A DNA stretch of 62,264 nt from an uncultured Eggerthellaceae bacterium (GTDB taxonomy: Bacteria; Actinomycetota; Coriobacteriia; Coriobacteriales; Eggerthellaceae), in assembly GCA_958454405.1 (NCBI GenBank), contig CAUEBO010000012.1:1-62264 (forward strand), written 5' to 3'. The notes under the pieces are model-generated. The model was not told the origin of the DNA. It worked only from the letters and a program-made list of their open reading frames with translations, and did not search any database. The number at the start of each line of letters is the position of its first letter. Positions within the stretch are counted from its first letter, which is position 1. The position numbers were made by a program, and so were the translations under genes. This document shows, piece by piece, positions 42,427-49,795 of this stretch.

Positions 42427-43938
42427 ATGGACCAAAACGTCATCTGCGAGCTTTTGCACGAGAGGGCGCGGGAGGCGCCGGATGCAGTGGCGGTGTTCGA
42501 CGAGGAGCGCACGCTCACGCGCAAGGGGCTGGAACAGCTCATCGACACCATAGCGGCAAGCATCCCGCCTTCGGCCCGCAGGGTCGGCATCGTCATGGAC
42601 CATACGGTGGAGATGATCGCCGCCGTGTTCGCCGTGGTGAAGCGGGGCGGCGCGTACGTTCCGGTGGAGCCTTTCTTCCCCCAGGAGCGGATCGATTTCA
42701 TGATGCGGGATGCTGGCGTGGACGCGGTGCTCGCGAACAGCGCGTACCGGGACAAGGCGTCGGCAGCTCCCTGCATCGTCGTCGATCGCGGCATGGAAGC
42801 CGAGGGCGTCTCGCTCGATTCCGCGGCGGCGCCGGACGATCTCGCCTACATCCTGTACACGTCCGGCTCCACCGGGACGCCGAAGGGCGTCGCCGTTCGC
42901 AACCGGAACGTGTGCCATTACGTCAGGGCCTTCCAAAACGAATTCCATCCCGACGCGACCGACACGATGCTCCAATACGCGGCCTGTTCGTTCGACATCT
43001 TCGTGGAAGAGGTGTTCGCCACCTTGCTGTCCGGCGCCGCCTTGGCGATGCCGTCGCCGGAAACGAAGCAGGACATCCGCTCCCTCATGGACTTCGTCGA
43101 GAAGCACGAGGTCACCGAGATCAGCGGTTTTCCCTACCTGCTGCTGGACATGAACCGGCTGCCGAGCATCCCGGCCTGCCTGCGGCTGCTGATCAGCGGC
43201 GGCGACGTTCTGCGGGCAAGGTACATCGAGAACCTCGTCGACAAGGCGGAGGTGTACAACACGTACGGGCCTTCGGAGACCACCGTGTGCGCTTCCTACT
43301 GTCGATGCAACGGCCAGCCGCCTCTGCCTGACGGCACCTATCCGGTGGGGCGCCCCGTTCTGGGAACCCGGATCGAGATTCTGGACGAGCGCATGGACCC
43401 GGTGGAACCGGGCCAGATCGGGGAGCTGTGCATTCTGGGCGGCGGAGTGTCTGCGGGCTATGTCGGAAACCGGGAGAAGGAAAACGAGGCGTTCGTCGCG
43501 CGCCAAGACGGTTTCGTCATGTACCGCAGCGGCGACCTGGGATACGTTCTGCCGAACGGGGCCATCGCCTTCGTCCGTCGCAGGGATTCACAGGTCATGA
43601 TCCTTGGCAAGCGGGTCGAGCCGACCGAAGTCGAAAGCGTTCTCTGCAGGTGCCCGGGGATCGAGAAGGCGGTCGTGCGCCCCTTCGTCGATGAGCGGGA
43701 TCTGTCGTACCTGGTGGCGTACGTCGTGTTGAAGCGGCAGGACGCCTCCCTCTCCGCTCTGAAGAAGGAGATGGCGCGGTTTCTGCCAGACTACATGATC
43801 CCCGAGTTCTTCGTGCGGCTGGCCGATCTTCCGCTGAACGAGAACGGGAAGGTGGACGCCGACGCTCTGCCCGTGGTCATGAAGGACGGACGGGGCCCGC
43901 AAGGCGGCCGATGGGCGCGAAAGGGTGAAGGAGCATGA
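42427..43938 (+). CDS. Stand-alone NRPS-type adenylation domain (amino acid activating)
   Basis: A 503-residue AMP-forming ligase. Core motifs run in order: YILYTSGSTGTPKGV (ATP loop), FDIFVEEVFATLLSG, YNTYGPSETTVCA, RSGDLG, and the catalytic Lys in LNENGKVD. Alignment by eye to GrsA gives the pocket residues D-I-E-S-I-G-T-V-C-K, which from memory is close to the lysine code of bacitracin synthetase (DAESIGSVCK). No carrier-protein, condensation or thioesterase domain is attached. It overlaps the GNAT gene by four bases and heads a three-gene operon. It activates a small molecule, probably a basic amino acid; the final product is unknown. Confidence 0.88.
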   Translation: MDQNVICELLHERAREAPDAVAVFDEERTLTRKGLEQLIDTIAASIPPSARRVGIVMDHTVEMIAAVFAVVKRGGAYVPVEPFFPQERIDFMMRDAGVDAVLANSAYRDKASAAPCIVVDRGMEAEGVSLDSAAAPDDLAYILYTSGSTGTPKGVAVRNRNVCHYVRAFQNEFHPDATDTMLQYAACSFDIFVEEVFATLLSGAALAMPSPETKQDIRSLMDFVEKHEVTEISGFPYLLLDMNRLPSIPACLRLLISGGDVLRARYIENLVDKAEVYNTYGPSETTVCASYCRCNGQPPLPDGTYPVGRPVLGTRIEILDERMDPVEPGQIGELCILGGGVSAGYVGNREKENEAFVARQDGFVMYRSGDLGYVLPNGAIAFVRRRDSQVMILGKRVEPTEVESVLCRCPGIEKAVVRPFVDERDLSYLVAYVVLKRQDASLSALKKEMARFLPDYMIPEFFVRLADLPLNENGKVDADALPVVMKDGRGPQGGRWARKGEGA

Positions 43939-44396
43939 AAATCGACGTGAGGAGGGCTTCGCTCGCCGATGTGGACAAGCTCATGGAGTGGCGCATGGAG
44001 GTGCTGCACGAGGTCTTCGAGATCCCTCCTGATAAAGCGATGCGCGACATGCATGCGGCGAACCTGGCATACTACCGCCAGGAGATACCCCACGGGAACC
44101 ACGTGGCAGTGTTTGCGGAAAGCGGCCGGGAGACCGTGGGCTGCGGCGGCGTGTGCCTGTACCGGGAGATGCCCTCGCCCGAGAACCCGACTGGGCAGTG
44201 CGCCTACCTCATGAACATCTACACGAGGAAGGCGTACCGCGGGCAGGGCGTGGGGAGGAACATCGTCCGCTGGCTTGTGGACTATGCCGAGCAGCGGGGC
44301 ATCGCGAAAACGTACCTTGAAACCACGGCCAGCGGACGCCCGCTGTACGAAAGCATGGGGTTCAAGGACATGCAGGACTACCTGAGGCTCGGGTGA
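43935..44396 (+). CDS. GNAT-family N-acetyltransferase
   Basis: A 153-residue single GNAT domain: VRRASLADVDKLMEWRMEVL at the start, AYLMNIYTRKAYRGQGVGRNIVRWL as the acetyl-CoA loop (motif A), and YESMGFKDMQDYLRL at the end. The ATG overlaps the ligase stop (ATGA), so the two are coupled. It may modify the amino acid that the neighbouring domain activates, or a product of it; this is inference from coupling. Confidence 0.9.
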   Translation: MKIDVRRASLADVDKLMEWRMEVLHEVFEIPPDKAMRDMHAANLAYYRQEIPHGNHVAVFAESGRETVGCGGVCLYREMPSPENPTGQCAYLMNIYTRKAYRGQGVGRNIVRWLVDYAEQRGIAKTYLETTASGRPLYESMGFKDMQDYLRLG

Positions 44397-44404
44397 GGAC
44401 GGCA

Positions 44405-45082
44405 ATGGAAAAGCCCAGCGAAACGACCATCGACGGCAAGCGGGTCGTCGTCTACCAGAGCGAAGCGGCGAACGCACCGATCGTCTATTCCATCATGCAT
44501 GCGGAGGCCGGGCGCGCCGTCCTCGAGGCGTGCGAGGGCCTGGGATGCAGGCCGTTCCACCTTGTCTCCCTGTCCGGTTTGCGGTGGGACGAGGAGCTGT
44601 CGCCATGGCCGCATGGTCCGGTAGTTTCCCGGGACGACCATTTCGCGGGGGAAGCCGACCGCTTCGCCTGCTGCCTGACGGAGCAGATCATTCCCCCTGT
44701 TGAAGAGGCGATCGGGAAGCCTTCCAGCCGCGTCATAGCCGGGTATTCCATGGGCGGCCTGTTCGCCCTGTACGCACCTTATCGCACGGACGCCTTTTCG
44801 GGGGCGGTGTCGGCGTCGGGCTCGGTTTGGTACCCGGGGTTCGTGCCCTATGTCGAGGCGCATGACTACCCGAAGAGGCCCGATGCCATCTACCTTTCCC
44901 TCGGCGATCTGGAAAGCCGCACCAGGCACGCGGTTCTCAGCCAGACGGAGCTCTGCATGGAGAAGCTTTGCGCCGTCTATCGGGAACGTTCGATCCGCTC
45001 GGTGTTCGAGCTGAATCCGGGAAACCACTTCCGTGATCCTGCGTACCGCATGGCGAAGGGCATCGCATGGATGCTCGCATGA
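44405..45082 (+). CDS. Alpha/beta-hydrolase esterase (esterase D/Fes-like)
   Basis: A 225-residue hydrolase. The nucleophile elbow is GYSMGGLFALYA, followed by FSGAVSASGSVWYPGFVPY. A C-terminal Asp-His part includes LSLGDLESRT and NPGNHFRDP, with His as the likely base. This is the enterochelin/ferri-siderophore esterase-like group, which also includes thioesterases and putative acyl transferases. It follows the GNAT gene by 8 bases; a GTG overlapping the GNAT stop (44393) is an alternative start. It could release or hydrolyse the cluster product. Confidence 0.85.
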   Translation: MEKPSETTIDGKRVVVYQSEAANAPIVYSIMHAEAGRAVLEACEGLGCRPFHLVSLSGLRWDEELSPWPHGPVVSRDDHFAGEADRFACCLTEQIIPPVEEAIGKPSSRVIAGYSMGGLFALYAPYRTDAFSGAVSASGSVWYPGFVPYVEAHDYPKRPDAIYLSLGDLESRTRHAVLSQTELCMEKLCAVYRERSIRSVFELNPGNHFRDPAYRMAKGIAWMLA

Positions 45083-45139
45083 AAGAGCCTGCGGCGAACG
45101 GAACGTCCCGGGGGCTCGGATGAGGCGAAGGCGAAGAGC

Positions 45140-46132
45140 TTATTGAACCAGCAGGTCGCCCGCGCCTTTCAGGAAGCGCTCTATCCTGTCCTTCGCAAGC
45201 TGGTAGTACACTTTCCCGTTGCGCTTCTCTATGTCGACGAACCCGGCGGCCAACAGGTTGTTCATGTGATGGGACGTCGTCGCGGGGGTCAGCCCCACGC
45301 GCTCGGCGATCTCGAGGTTGTACAAGCTGCCCTCCTTGAGTGCGAGAAGGATCGCGATCTTGCTTGCATCGCTGAGCGCCTTCGCTCCGATCAGGAGCTC
45401 GGCCTTGGTGAACCCCGGCTCCTCCTCGTTCGTCAAGCGGTCGACGAGCAGGCCGTAGAGGCACATCCCCTCCGCGATGCACACCATGAGCGGCTCGGCC
45501 AGAATCGGCACCATCTCGGTTTTCTCGTCGATCTTCCGAGACAGCTTCATGAAGCTTGTCGGCTGGTTCTCATTTGAGCGCAGGTCGAATTGATTCAGGA
45601 GGACGTCCGCCTCGGGCTTGACTTTCGCATAGGCGTGCTCGAAGGCGGACAGGTTGTCCTGCACCGCTTGGGCGACCAGCTCGATGCGCTGTTTCGGTTG
45701 CTGGAGCAATGCCATGATCTGCCACTTCGCCCGGTCGGAGAAATCTCCGGATTCCAGCACGTCGACGACGCTCTGCCCGTTGTTCTCGGCATCTTCGCTG
45801 AAGGCTTCTTCGACCGCTTGGAGCACCGCTTCGTCGTCTGGCACCTTGGTGGGATCGAACCATGCAGGATGGCGCAGGAACACGGCGGCGTACGCGATCA
45901 GCGTCGTTTCGTCGCAGTCATCGAACAGCTTCGTTCCGGCCGACGGGACCATCTTCTTCTGGAATGCCGCGTAGTAGCGTTCGATCATCCGAAAGTTCGC
46001 GTGGTAGAACGCGGCCCCCTCGACCCCGAAGCCGTCCAACACCTCTATCGCCTGCTTCTCGCTCCGCTCGTCCCAGTCCTTGTTCGCAAGAAGGAACAGC
46101 GTCTCGAAGCAGGGGTTCATGCGATGGTCCAT
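45140..46132 (-). CDS. ArsR-type winged-helix regulator with large N-terminal domain
   Basis: A 330-residue protein. Residues 1-240 are an alpha-helical domain that I do not recognise. Residues about 245-325 are an ArsR-like HTH: IGAKALSDASKIAILLALKE, LYNLEIAERVGLTPATTSHHMNNLLAAGFV, then KVYYQL. No metal-binding Cys pair is present in the HTH, so a metal effector is unlikely. It lies 59 bases after the ABC exporter on the same strand, and the exporter's promoter region holds inverted repeats that suit a dimeric winged-helix protein. Confidence 0.85.
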   Translation of the reverse strand: MDHRMNPCFETLFLLANKDWDERSEKQAIEVLDGFGVEGAAFYHANFRMIERYYAAFQKKMVPSAGTKLFDDCDETTLIAYAAVFLRHPAWFDPTKVPDDEAVLQAVEEAFSEDAENNGQSVVDVLESGDFSDRAKWQIMALLQQPKQRIELVAQAVQDNLSAFEHAYAKVKPEADVLLNQFDLRSNENQPTSFMKLSRKIDEKTEMVPILAEPLMVCIAEGMCLYGLLVDRLTNEEEPGFTKAELLIGAKALSDASKIAILLALKEGSLYNLEIAERVGLTPATTSHHMNNLLAAGFVDIEKRNGKVYYQLAKDRIERFLKGAGDLLVQ

Positions 46133-46191
46133 GCCGGGTTTCCTTCTCCTTCGCGCATGCGGCCCGCGTGCCCTCTCGCCGCTCCGTGCGC

Positions 46192-47904
46192 TCAGGCGCT
46201 TGCGGCATCGTCGTCCCGTTCGTCCTCGATGCGCTGGAACGATGCGAAACCGCCCTGTTTCTCGATGAGGGAATCATAGCTGCCGATTTCCGCTATCCTT
46301 CCCTGTTCCATATATAACACAGCATCGTAGCGCCTGAGAAGATCCGGCGCGAGGTTGTGCGTGATGGTGATGACGGTCAAGCCGTCTATTCCCAGCAGCG
46401 CCGTTTCGATGTCGTAGGCGGTGCGAGAGTCGACGGCGCTCGTGCCCTCGTCAAGAACGAGGATCGGCTTGTGCTCGATAAGCGCCCGCGCAACCGCGAC
46501 TCGCTGGCGCTGGCCGCCCGAAAGGCCGATGCCGTTCTCGCCGACGGGGGTCTGAAGGCCGCTCTCGGTTTGGGCGAGGAAGCGGTCGACTCCGCTGAGG
46601 CGCAAGGCCCGCTCCCATTCGTCTTCGCAATAGTCGCGATGCAGGTCGATGTTCTCCTGTATCGTCTCGTCGAACATGTACACGTCTTGGTGGATGACGG
46701 CAAGCAGGGCAAGCAGCTTGTCGATGTCGAGCGACCGGAGCTCGGCTCCGTCGATGCTGATGGAGCCGTCATAGGTGCCGTACCCGGCGCTCAGAAGCTT
46801 GACGAGGGTGGTCTTTCCGCAGCCGCTGCCGCCGACGAGGGCGTACTTCTTCCCTTTCTCGAAGGTCACGTTGCAGCCATCCAGCACGGGGCGGTCGGGC
46901 AGGTAGCCGAACCCGACGCCCTCGAATTCGATCCGATGCTCGAAGGCGGGCTCGATGGATCCTTGGAAGGCGGAAGGCTGGTCGGCGCTCAATTCCCGTA
47001 TGCGGTCGAGCACCGGTTCCGCCCCTTGTATTTTCGGAGCGTTCTGCATGATGACCGCGACCGGTTGGACAAGGCATCCCGAAAGCTGGAGGATCGCCAA
47101 AAGCGCGCCCGCCGCCATCTGCCCCTGGAGCACGAAATAGGCCGTCACCAGCATGATCCCAAGCTGGGAGCCCACGCCGAGCATCTGGGAAAGGCCTTCG
47201 CTGCAAGCTACCAGGCGCTCCACGGCATACGTGCGGTCCGCAAGCTCGCCGTTTTGACGCGCGAAGTCCTTTTTCATCCGGTCGAACAAGCGGAACGAGC
47301 GGATGACCTCATAGCCCGCGAATTGGTCTTTGAGCTTCGACGTGAACGAGGACAGGCCCTTCGAGTAGGCCTCTTGCCGGGTTCCGAGCGGCTTGCCCAG
47401 GCTCGAAGGCAGCAGGTACATCGCCGCAAGGCTGACGATCATGAGCCCTCCGATGAAGGGGTTGTAGACGAACAGGGCGATCATCGCCATCGCGAAGACG
47501 AGAGAGCTCTGCACCGCCTGCAGGAAGGGAACGAGGACGTTCTCCTCTACGATCTTCACGTCGTTGGTGAGCGCGGAGAGGTAATCGGCGGTATTGGATT
47601 GCCGGTAGTGCTCGGTGTCGCGAGAGAAGATGCCCCGATGCAACTCGGACCTGAGATCGCGCACGATGCGCACGATCAGCTTCTTGTCCGCAAGGGCGCT
47701 GGCCGTCATGACGATCGTCACCAGCGCAACGTATGCGACCACCACCGCGATCATCTCGTTGAAGAGCGGCCAATCGCCGCTTATCGCAGCGTTGAGAATG
47801 CGCTCGAGCACGAACGCCACGCCGATGGTGAGCGCCGACAGCGCGGCGCTCAACGCTATGGCCGCTATGAAAAGGGGCTTGTGGTTCTTGAACAAAGCGA
47901 GCAT
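46192..47904 (-). CDS. ABC exporter half-transporter (membrane plus ATPase)
   Basis: A 570-residue chain. Six hydrophobic segments (about 10-300) form an ABC exporter domain; residues about 325-550 form the ATPase with Walker A VGGSGCGKTTL, signature LSGGQRQRVAVARAL, Walker B ILVLDEGTSAVD and the switch His in ITITHNL. It would act as a homodimer or with another half-transporter not present here. It is divergent from dinJ and in operon with the ArsR-type gene. The nearby adenylation cluster makes export of its product possible but unproven. The ATG has GGAGG five bases away. Confidence 0.92.
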   Translation of the reverse strand: MLALFKNHKPLFIAAIALSAALSALTIGVAFVLERILNAAISGDWPLFNEMIAVVVAYVALVTIVMTASALADKKLIVRIVRDLRSELHRGIFSRDTEHYRQSNTADYLSALTNDVKIVEENVLVPFLQAVQSSLVFAMAMIALFVYNPFIGGLMIVSLAAMYLLPSSLGKPLGTRQEAYSKGLSSFTSKLKDQFAGYEVIRSFRLFDRMKKDFARQNGELADRTYAVERLVACSEGLSQMLGVGSQLGIMLVTAYFVLQGQMAAGALLAILQLSGCLVQPVAVIMQNAPKIQGAEPVLDRIRELSADQPSAFQGSIEPAFEHRIEFEGVGFGYLPDRPVLDGCNVTFEKGKKYALVGGSGCGKTTLVKLLSAGYGTYDGSISIDGAELRSLDIDKLLALLAVIHQDVYMFDETIQENIDLHRDYCEDEWERALRLSGVDRFLAQTESGLQTPVGENGIGLSGGQRQRVAVARALIEHKPILVLDEGTSAVDSRTAYDIETALLGIDGLTVITITHNLAPDLLRRYDAVLYMEQGRIAEIGSYDSLIEKQGGFASFQRIEDERDDDAASA

Positions 47905-47912
47905 GATTCCTC

Positions 47913-47964
47913 CAATATTAGATAGTCTTCTAATATTGCAAATAATATCATAACTATCTAATTC
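47913..47964. promoter_or_regulatory. Inverted-repeat-rich divergent promoter between ABC exporter and toxin-antitoxin genes
   Basis: Arms CAATATTAGA (47913-47922) and TCTAATATTG (47929-47938) form a perfect 10-bp repeat with a 6-base spacer, overlapping the exporter's ribosome site. A second perfect pair, TTAGATAGT (47918-47926) and ACTATCTAA (47953-47961), interlocks with it. TTGCAA (47936-47941) with TAATTC (47959-47964) 17 bases on could serve as the plus-strand promoter. Both pairs are candidate sites for the ArsR-type regulator or DinJ. Confidence 0.6.
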
Positions 47965-48008
47965 TGCGAGAAGATGATGATCGTCCCGAGAAGCAAAGGA
48001 GGTGTGAC

Positions 48009-48305
48009 ATGGCCACCGCAGTGAAACCGACGACGGTTCGCATCGATGAAAACCTCAAAGCTCAGGCGAATGAGATCCTCGGCTCCGTTGGGCTGAGCTA
48101 CAACACCTATGTCGTCATGGCCACGCATCAGTTGGTGAACCAGCGCAGGATCCCTTTCGAGATCGTTCCGGCGAGCGGGATCCCGAACGAGGAAACCCGG
48201 CGTGCTCTGGTTGCCGCCGAAGCGAAAGAGCTGGGCCTCATTCCCGACGACTCGTCGGTGTTTGAAGACGCCGACGAGCTCATGGCGTTCCTCGAAGAGG
48301 AATAG
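48009..48305 (+). CDS. RelB/DinJ-family antitoxin
   Basis: A 98-residue protein with a ribbon-helix-helix N-terminus (KPTTVRIDENLKAQANEILGSVGLSYNTYVVMATHQLV) and an acidic C-terminus (DDSSVFEDADELMAFLEEE) that would bind the toxin. The RHH part normally represses its own promoter. An AAGGAGG site precedes the ATG. The toxin gene starts three bases after the stop. Confidence 0.92.
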   Translation: MATAVKPTTVRIDENLKAQANEILGSVGLSYNTYVVMATHQLVNQRRIPFEIVPASGIPNEETRRALVAAEAKELGLIPDDSSVFEDADELMAFLEEE

Positions 48306-48308
48306 CCC

Positions 48309-48617
48309 GTGTTCGAGATCAGGGTTGAGCCCACCTTCAAAGTGGATTACGCCCGCACCATGAAGAGATACCCTCGCTTGAAAAGCAAGTTCAAGGAAGC
48401 GGTGTCGGAGCTCATGAGAACCGGTTCGGTTCCAGACGAGTACGGCCCGCACGAACTCACGAATCCCGGCGGAAACTACAACGGGCATATAGACTTCCAT
48501 CTCTCGGACGGCATGGTCGACGTAGTGGTGCTCTATATGCCCCATAAGACGAACCCGGTCATCAGGCTCGTCCGCATGGGAAGCCATGACGAGCTTTTTC
48601 AAGGCCCGCTTCTCTGA
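48309..48617 (+). CDS. YafQ/RelE-family mRNA interferase toxin
   Basis: A 102-residue toxin that starts with GTG, coupled to the antitoxin. YafQ-family features: TFKVDYARTMKRYPRLKSKF, a central GPHELTNPGGNYNGHIDFHLSDGMVDVVVLY, and the C-terminal RMGSHDELF with the His used in ribosome-dependent mRNA cleavage. With the upstream gene it forms a type II toxin-antitoxin pair. Confidence 0.9.
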   Translation: MFEIRVEPTFKVDYARTMKRYPRLKSKFKEAVSELMRTGSVPDEYGPHELTNPGGNYNGHIDFHLSDGMVDVVVLYMPHKTNPVIRLVRMGSHDELFQGPLL

Positions 48618-48644
48618 AGCCCTTGCCGTCCAAACTTTAGTCGC

Positions 48645-48666
48645 GGCGCGCGCTTCGCGCTTTTTT
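48645..48666 (+). terminator. Terminator of the toxin-antitoxin operon
   Basis: GCGCG (48646-48650) and CGCGC (48656-48660) form a short stem with a 5-base loop, followed directly by six Ts (48661-48666). Confidence 0.75.
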
Positions 48667-48827
48667 GGCCGCCTCCCTGCGAAGGCGTTCGTCGGTCGCG
48701 CAGGCGCGAACCTTCAGGGTCGATTGCCGGAACGGCTCGATGATGGCCCGATCTTGGGAAGTGGAGGCGGCCGCATTCCTGGCCACGTCCGACCCAAGCT
48801 CGCTGCTGCGCTGGAGTGCGAAAACGA

Positions 48828-48858
48828 AGAAGCCCCATGTCTGTGACATGGGGCTTCT
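48828..48858 (-). terminator. Terminator of tRNA-Leu
   Basis: A 14-bp stem with a 3-base loop: GAAGCCCCATGTC at 48829-48841 with its complement at 48845-48857, plus an outer A-T pair. On the minus strand it is followed by TTCGTTTTCGC, 13 bases after the end of tRNA-Leu. Confidence 0.85.
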
Positions 48859-48870
48859 CTGTCATTCAAA

Positions 48871-48957
48871 TGGTGCGGGTGAAAGGACTTGAACCTTCAT
48901 GGGGTTGCCCCCATACGGACCTGAACCGTACGCGTCTGCCAATTCCGCCACACCCGC
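48871..48957 (-). tRNA. tRNA-Leu (anticodon CAG)
   Basis: An 87-base class II tRNA with encoded CCA. The acceptor GCGGGTG pairs with CACCCGC, the D-region is TGGCGGAATTGGCAGACGC, the anticodon loop TTCAGGT gives CAG, a long variable arm TGGGGGCAACCCCA is present, and the T-loop is GGTTCAAGTCC. Confidence 0.97.
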
Positions 48958-49174
48958 ACTTGCTTTTCGCTTTCCGACCTCGGCCGGAAGCAAGAAAAGA
49001 TAATACAGGACTTGCTGTTCCGACGCAAGGGAGATTTCGCGCGGCATGAAAAAATAGCCGAAATAGCCGCACGGGCTGAAGGCCGATGGCGACGGGAGGG
49101 ATGCGCGCCATCAGCGAGCCGTTTCATGCGCGATCGAGGCGAGCCTTCTGCCTGTGGGACGAATGCGACCGGCC

Positions 49175-49795
49175 TCAGCGGATGAAGTTCGTCGCCTTCC
49201 TGCGCTCGTAGGCGGGAGGCACCGCGCCTTGCGCCCGTCCGGCTTCGATGTTCTGCAGCTGCCACGCCATGTTCTGGCCCAGGGTGCGCATGGTTTGCAG
49301 CCCTTCTTCGTCGCGGCGCACATCGTCTGGCGTGTAGCCGTGCACCTGGTTCCAGTACTGCGATCCCACCACCTGCATGTTCGCAATGGTGAAGTACTTG
49401 TTCAGCCGGTCGAACGCCGCGCTTGCGCCGCCGCGTCGGCATGACACGACGGCGGCCGCCAGCTTGCCCGCCATGCGCGTCTCGCCGCAGAAGAACAGCC
49501 GGTCGAGAAACGCGCACACCTGCCCGGTCGGACCGGCGAAGTACACGGGCGATCCCACGATGATCGCGTCGAACTCGTCCAGGCGATCCAGCACGTCTTT
49601 CACCTGGTCGTCGAACGCGCATCGCTTGGTCTTTCTGCATGACATGCAGGCGATGCAGCCGGCCACGGGCTTTTTGCCCAGGTACAGCAGTTCCGTTTCA
49701 ACGCCCCGATCCGACAGCGTCCGCTCGATCTCGTGCAGGGCCGTGTACGTGCAGCCGTGCTCGTTCGGGCTCCCGTTGATTGCCAGCGCTTTCAT
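49175..49795 (-). CDS. Flavodoxin-like NADPH-dependent FMN reductase family protein
   Basis: A 206-residue protein with the flavin-binding start LAINGSPNEHGCTYTAL, a CIACMSCRKTKRC cysteine cluster typical of iron-sulfur flavoprotein relatives, and IIVGSPVYFAGPTGQVCAFLDR as the second FMN contact. In family members these cysteines hold a [4Fe-4S] cluster. The C-terminus is helical. It follows the EAL-domain gene with no gap (stop and ATG abut), so it is co-transcribed; its ribosome site lies inside the end of that gene. Confidence 0.9.
   Translation of the reverse strand: MKALAINGSPNEHGCTYTALHEIERTLSDRGVETELLYLGKKPVAGCIACMSCRKTKRCAFDDQVKDVLDRLDEFDAIIVGSPVYFAGPTGQVCAFLDRLFFCGETRMAGKLAAAVVSCRRGGASAAFDRLNKYFTIANMQVVGSQYWNQVHGYTPDDVRRDEEGLQTMRTLGQNMAWQLQNIEAGRAQGAVPPAYERRKATNFIR

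Noticed and set aside
48897..49640. A 247-codon open frame on the minus strand overlapping tRNA-Leu and the flavodoxin gene
   Set aside because: It is Arg-rich, overlaps a recognised gene in another frame and runs through a tRNA.
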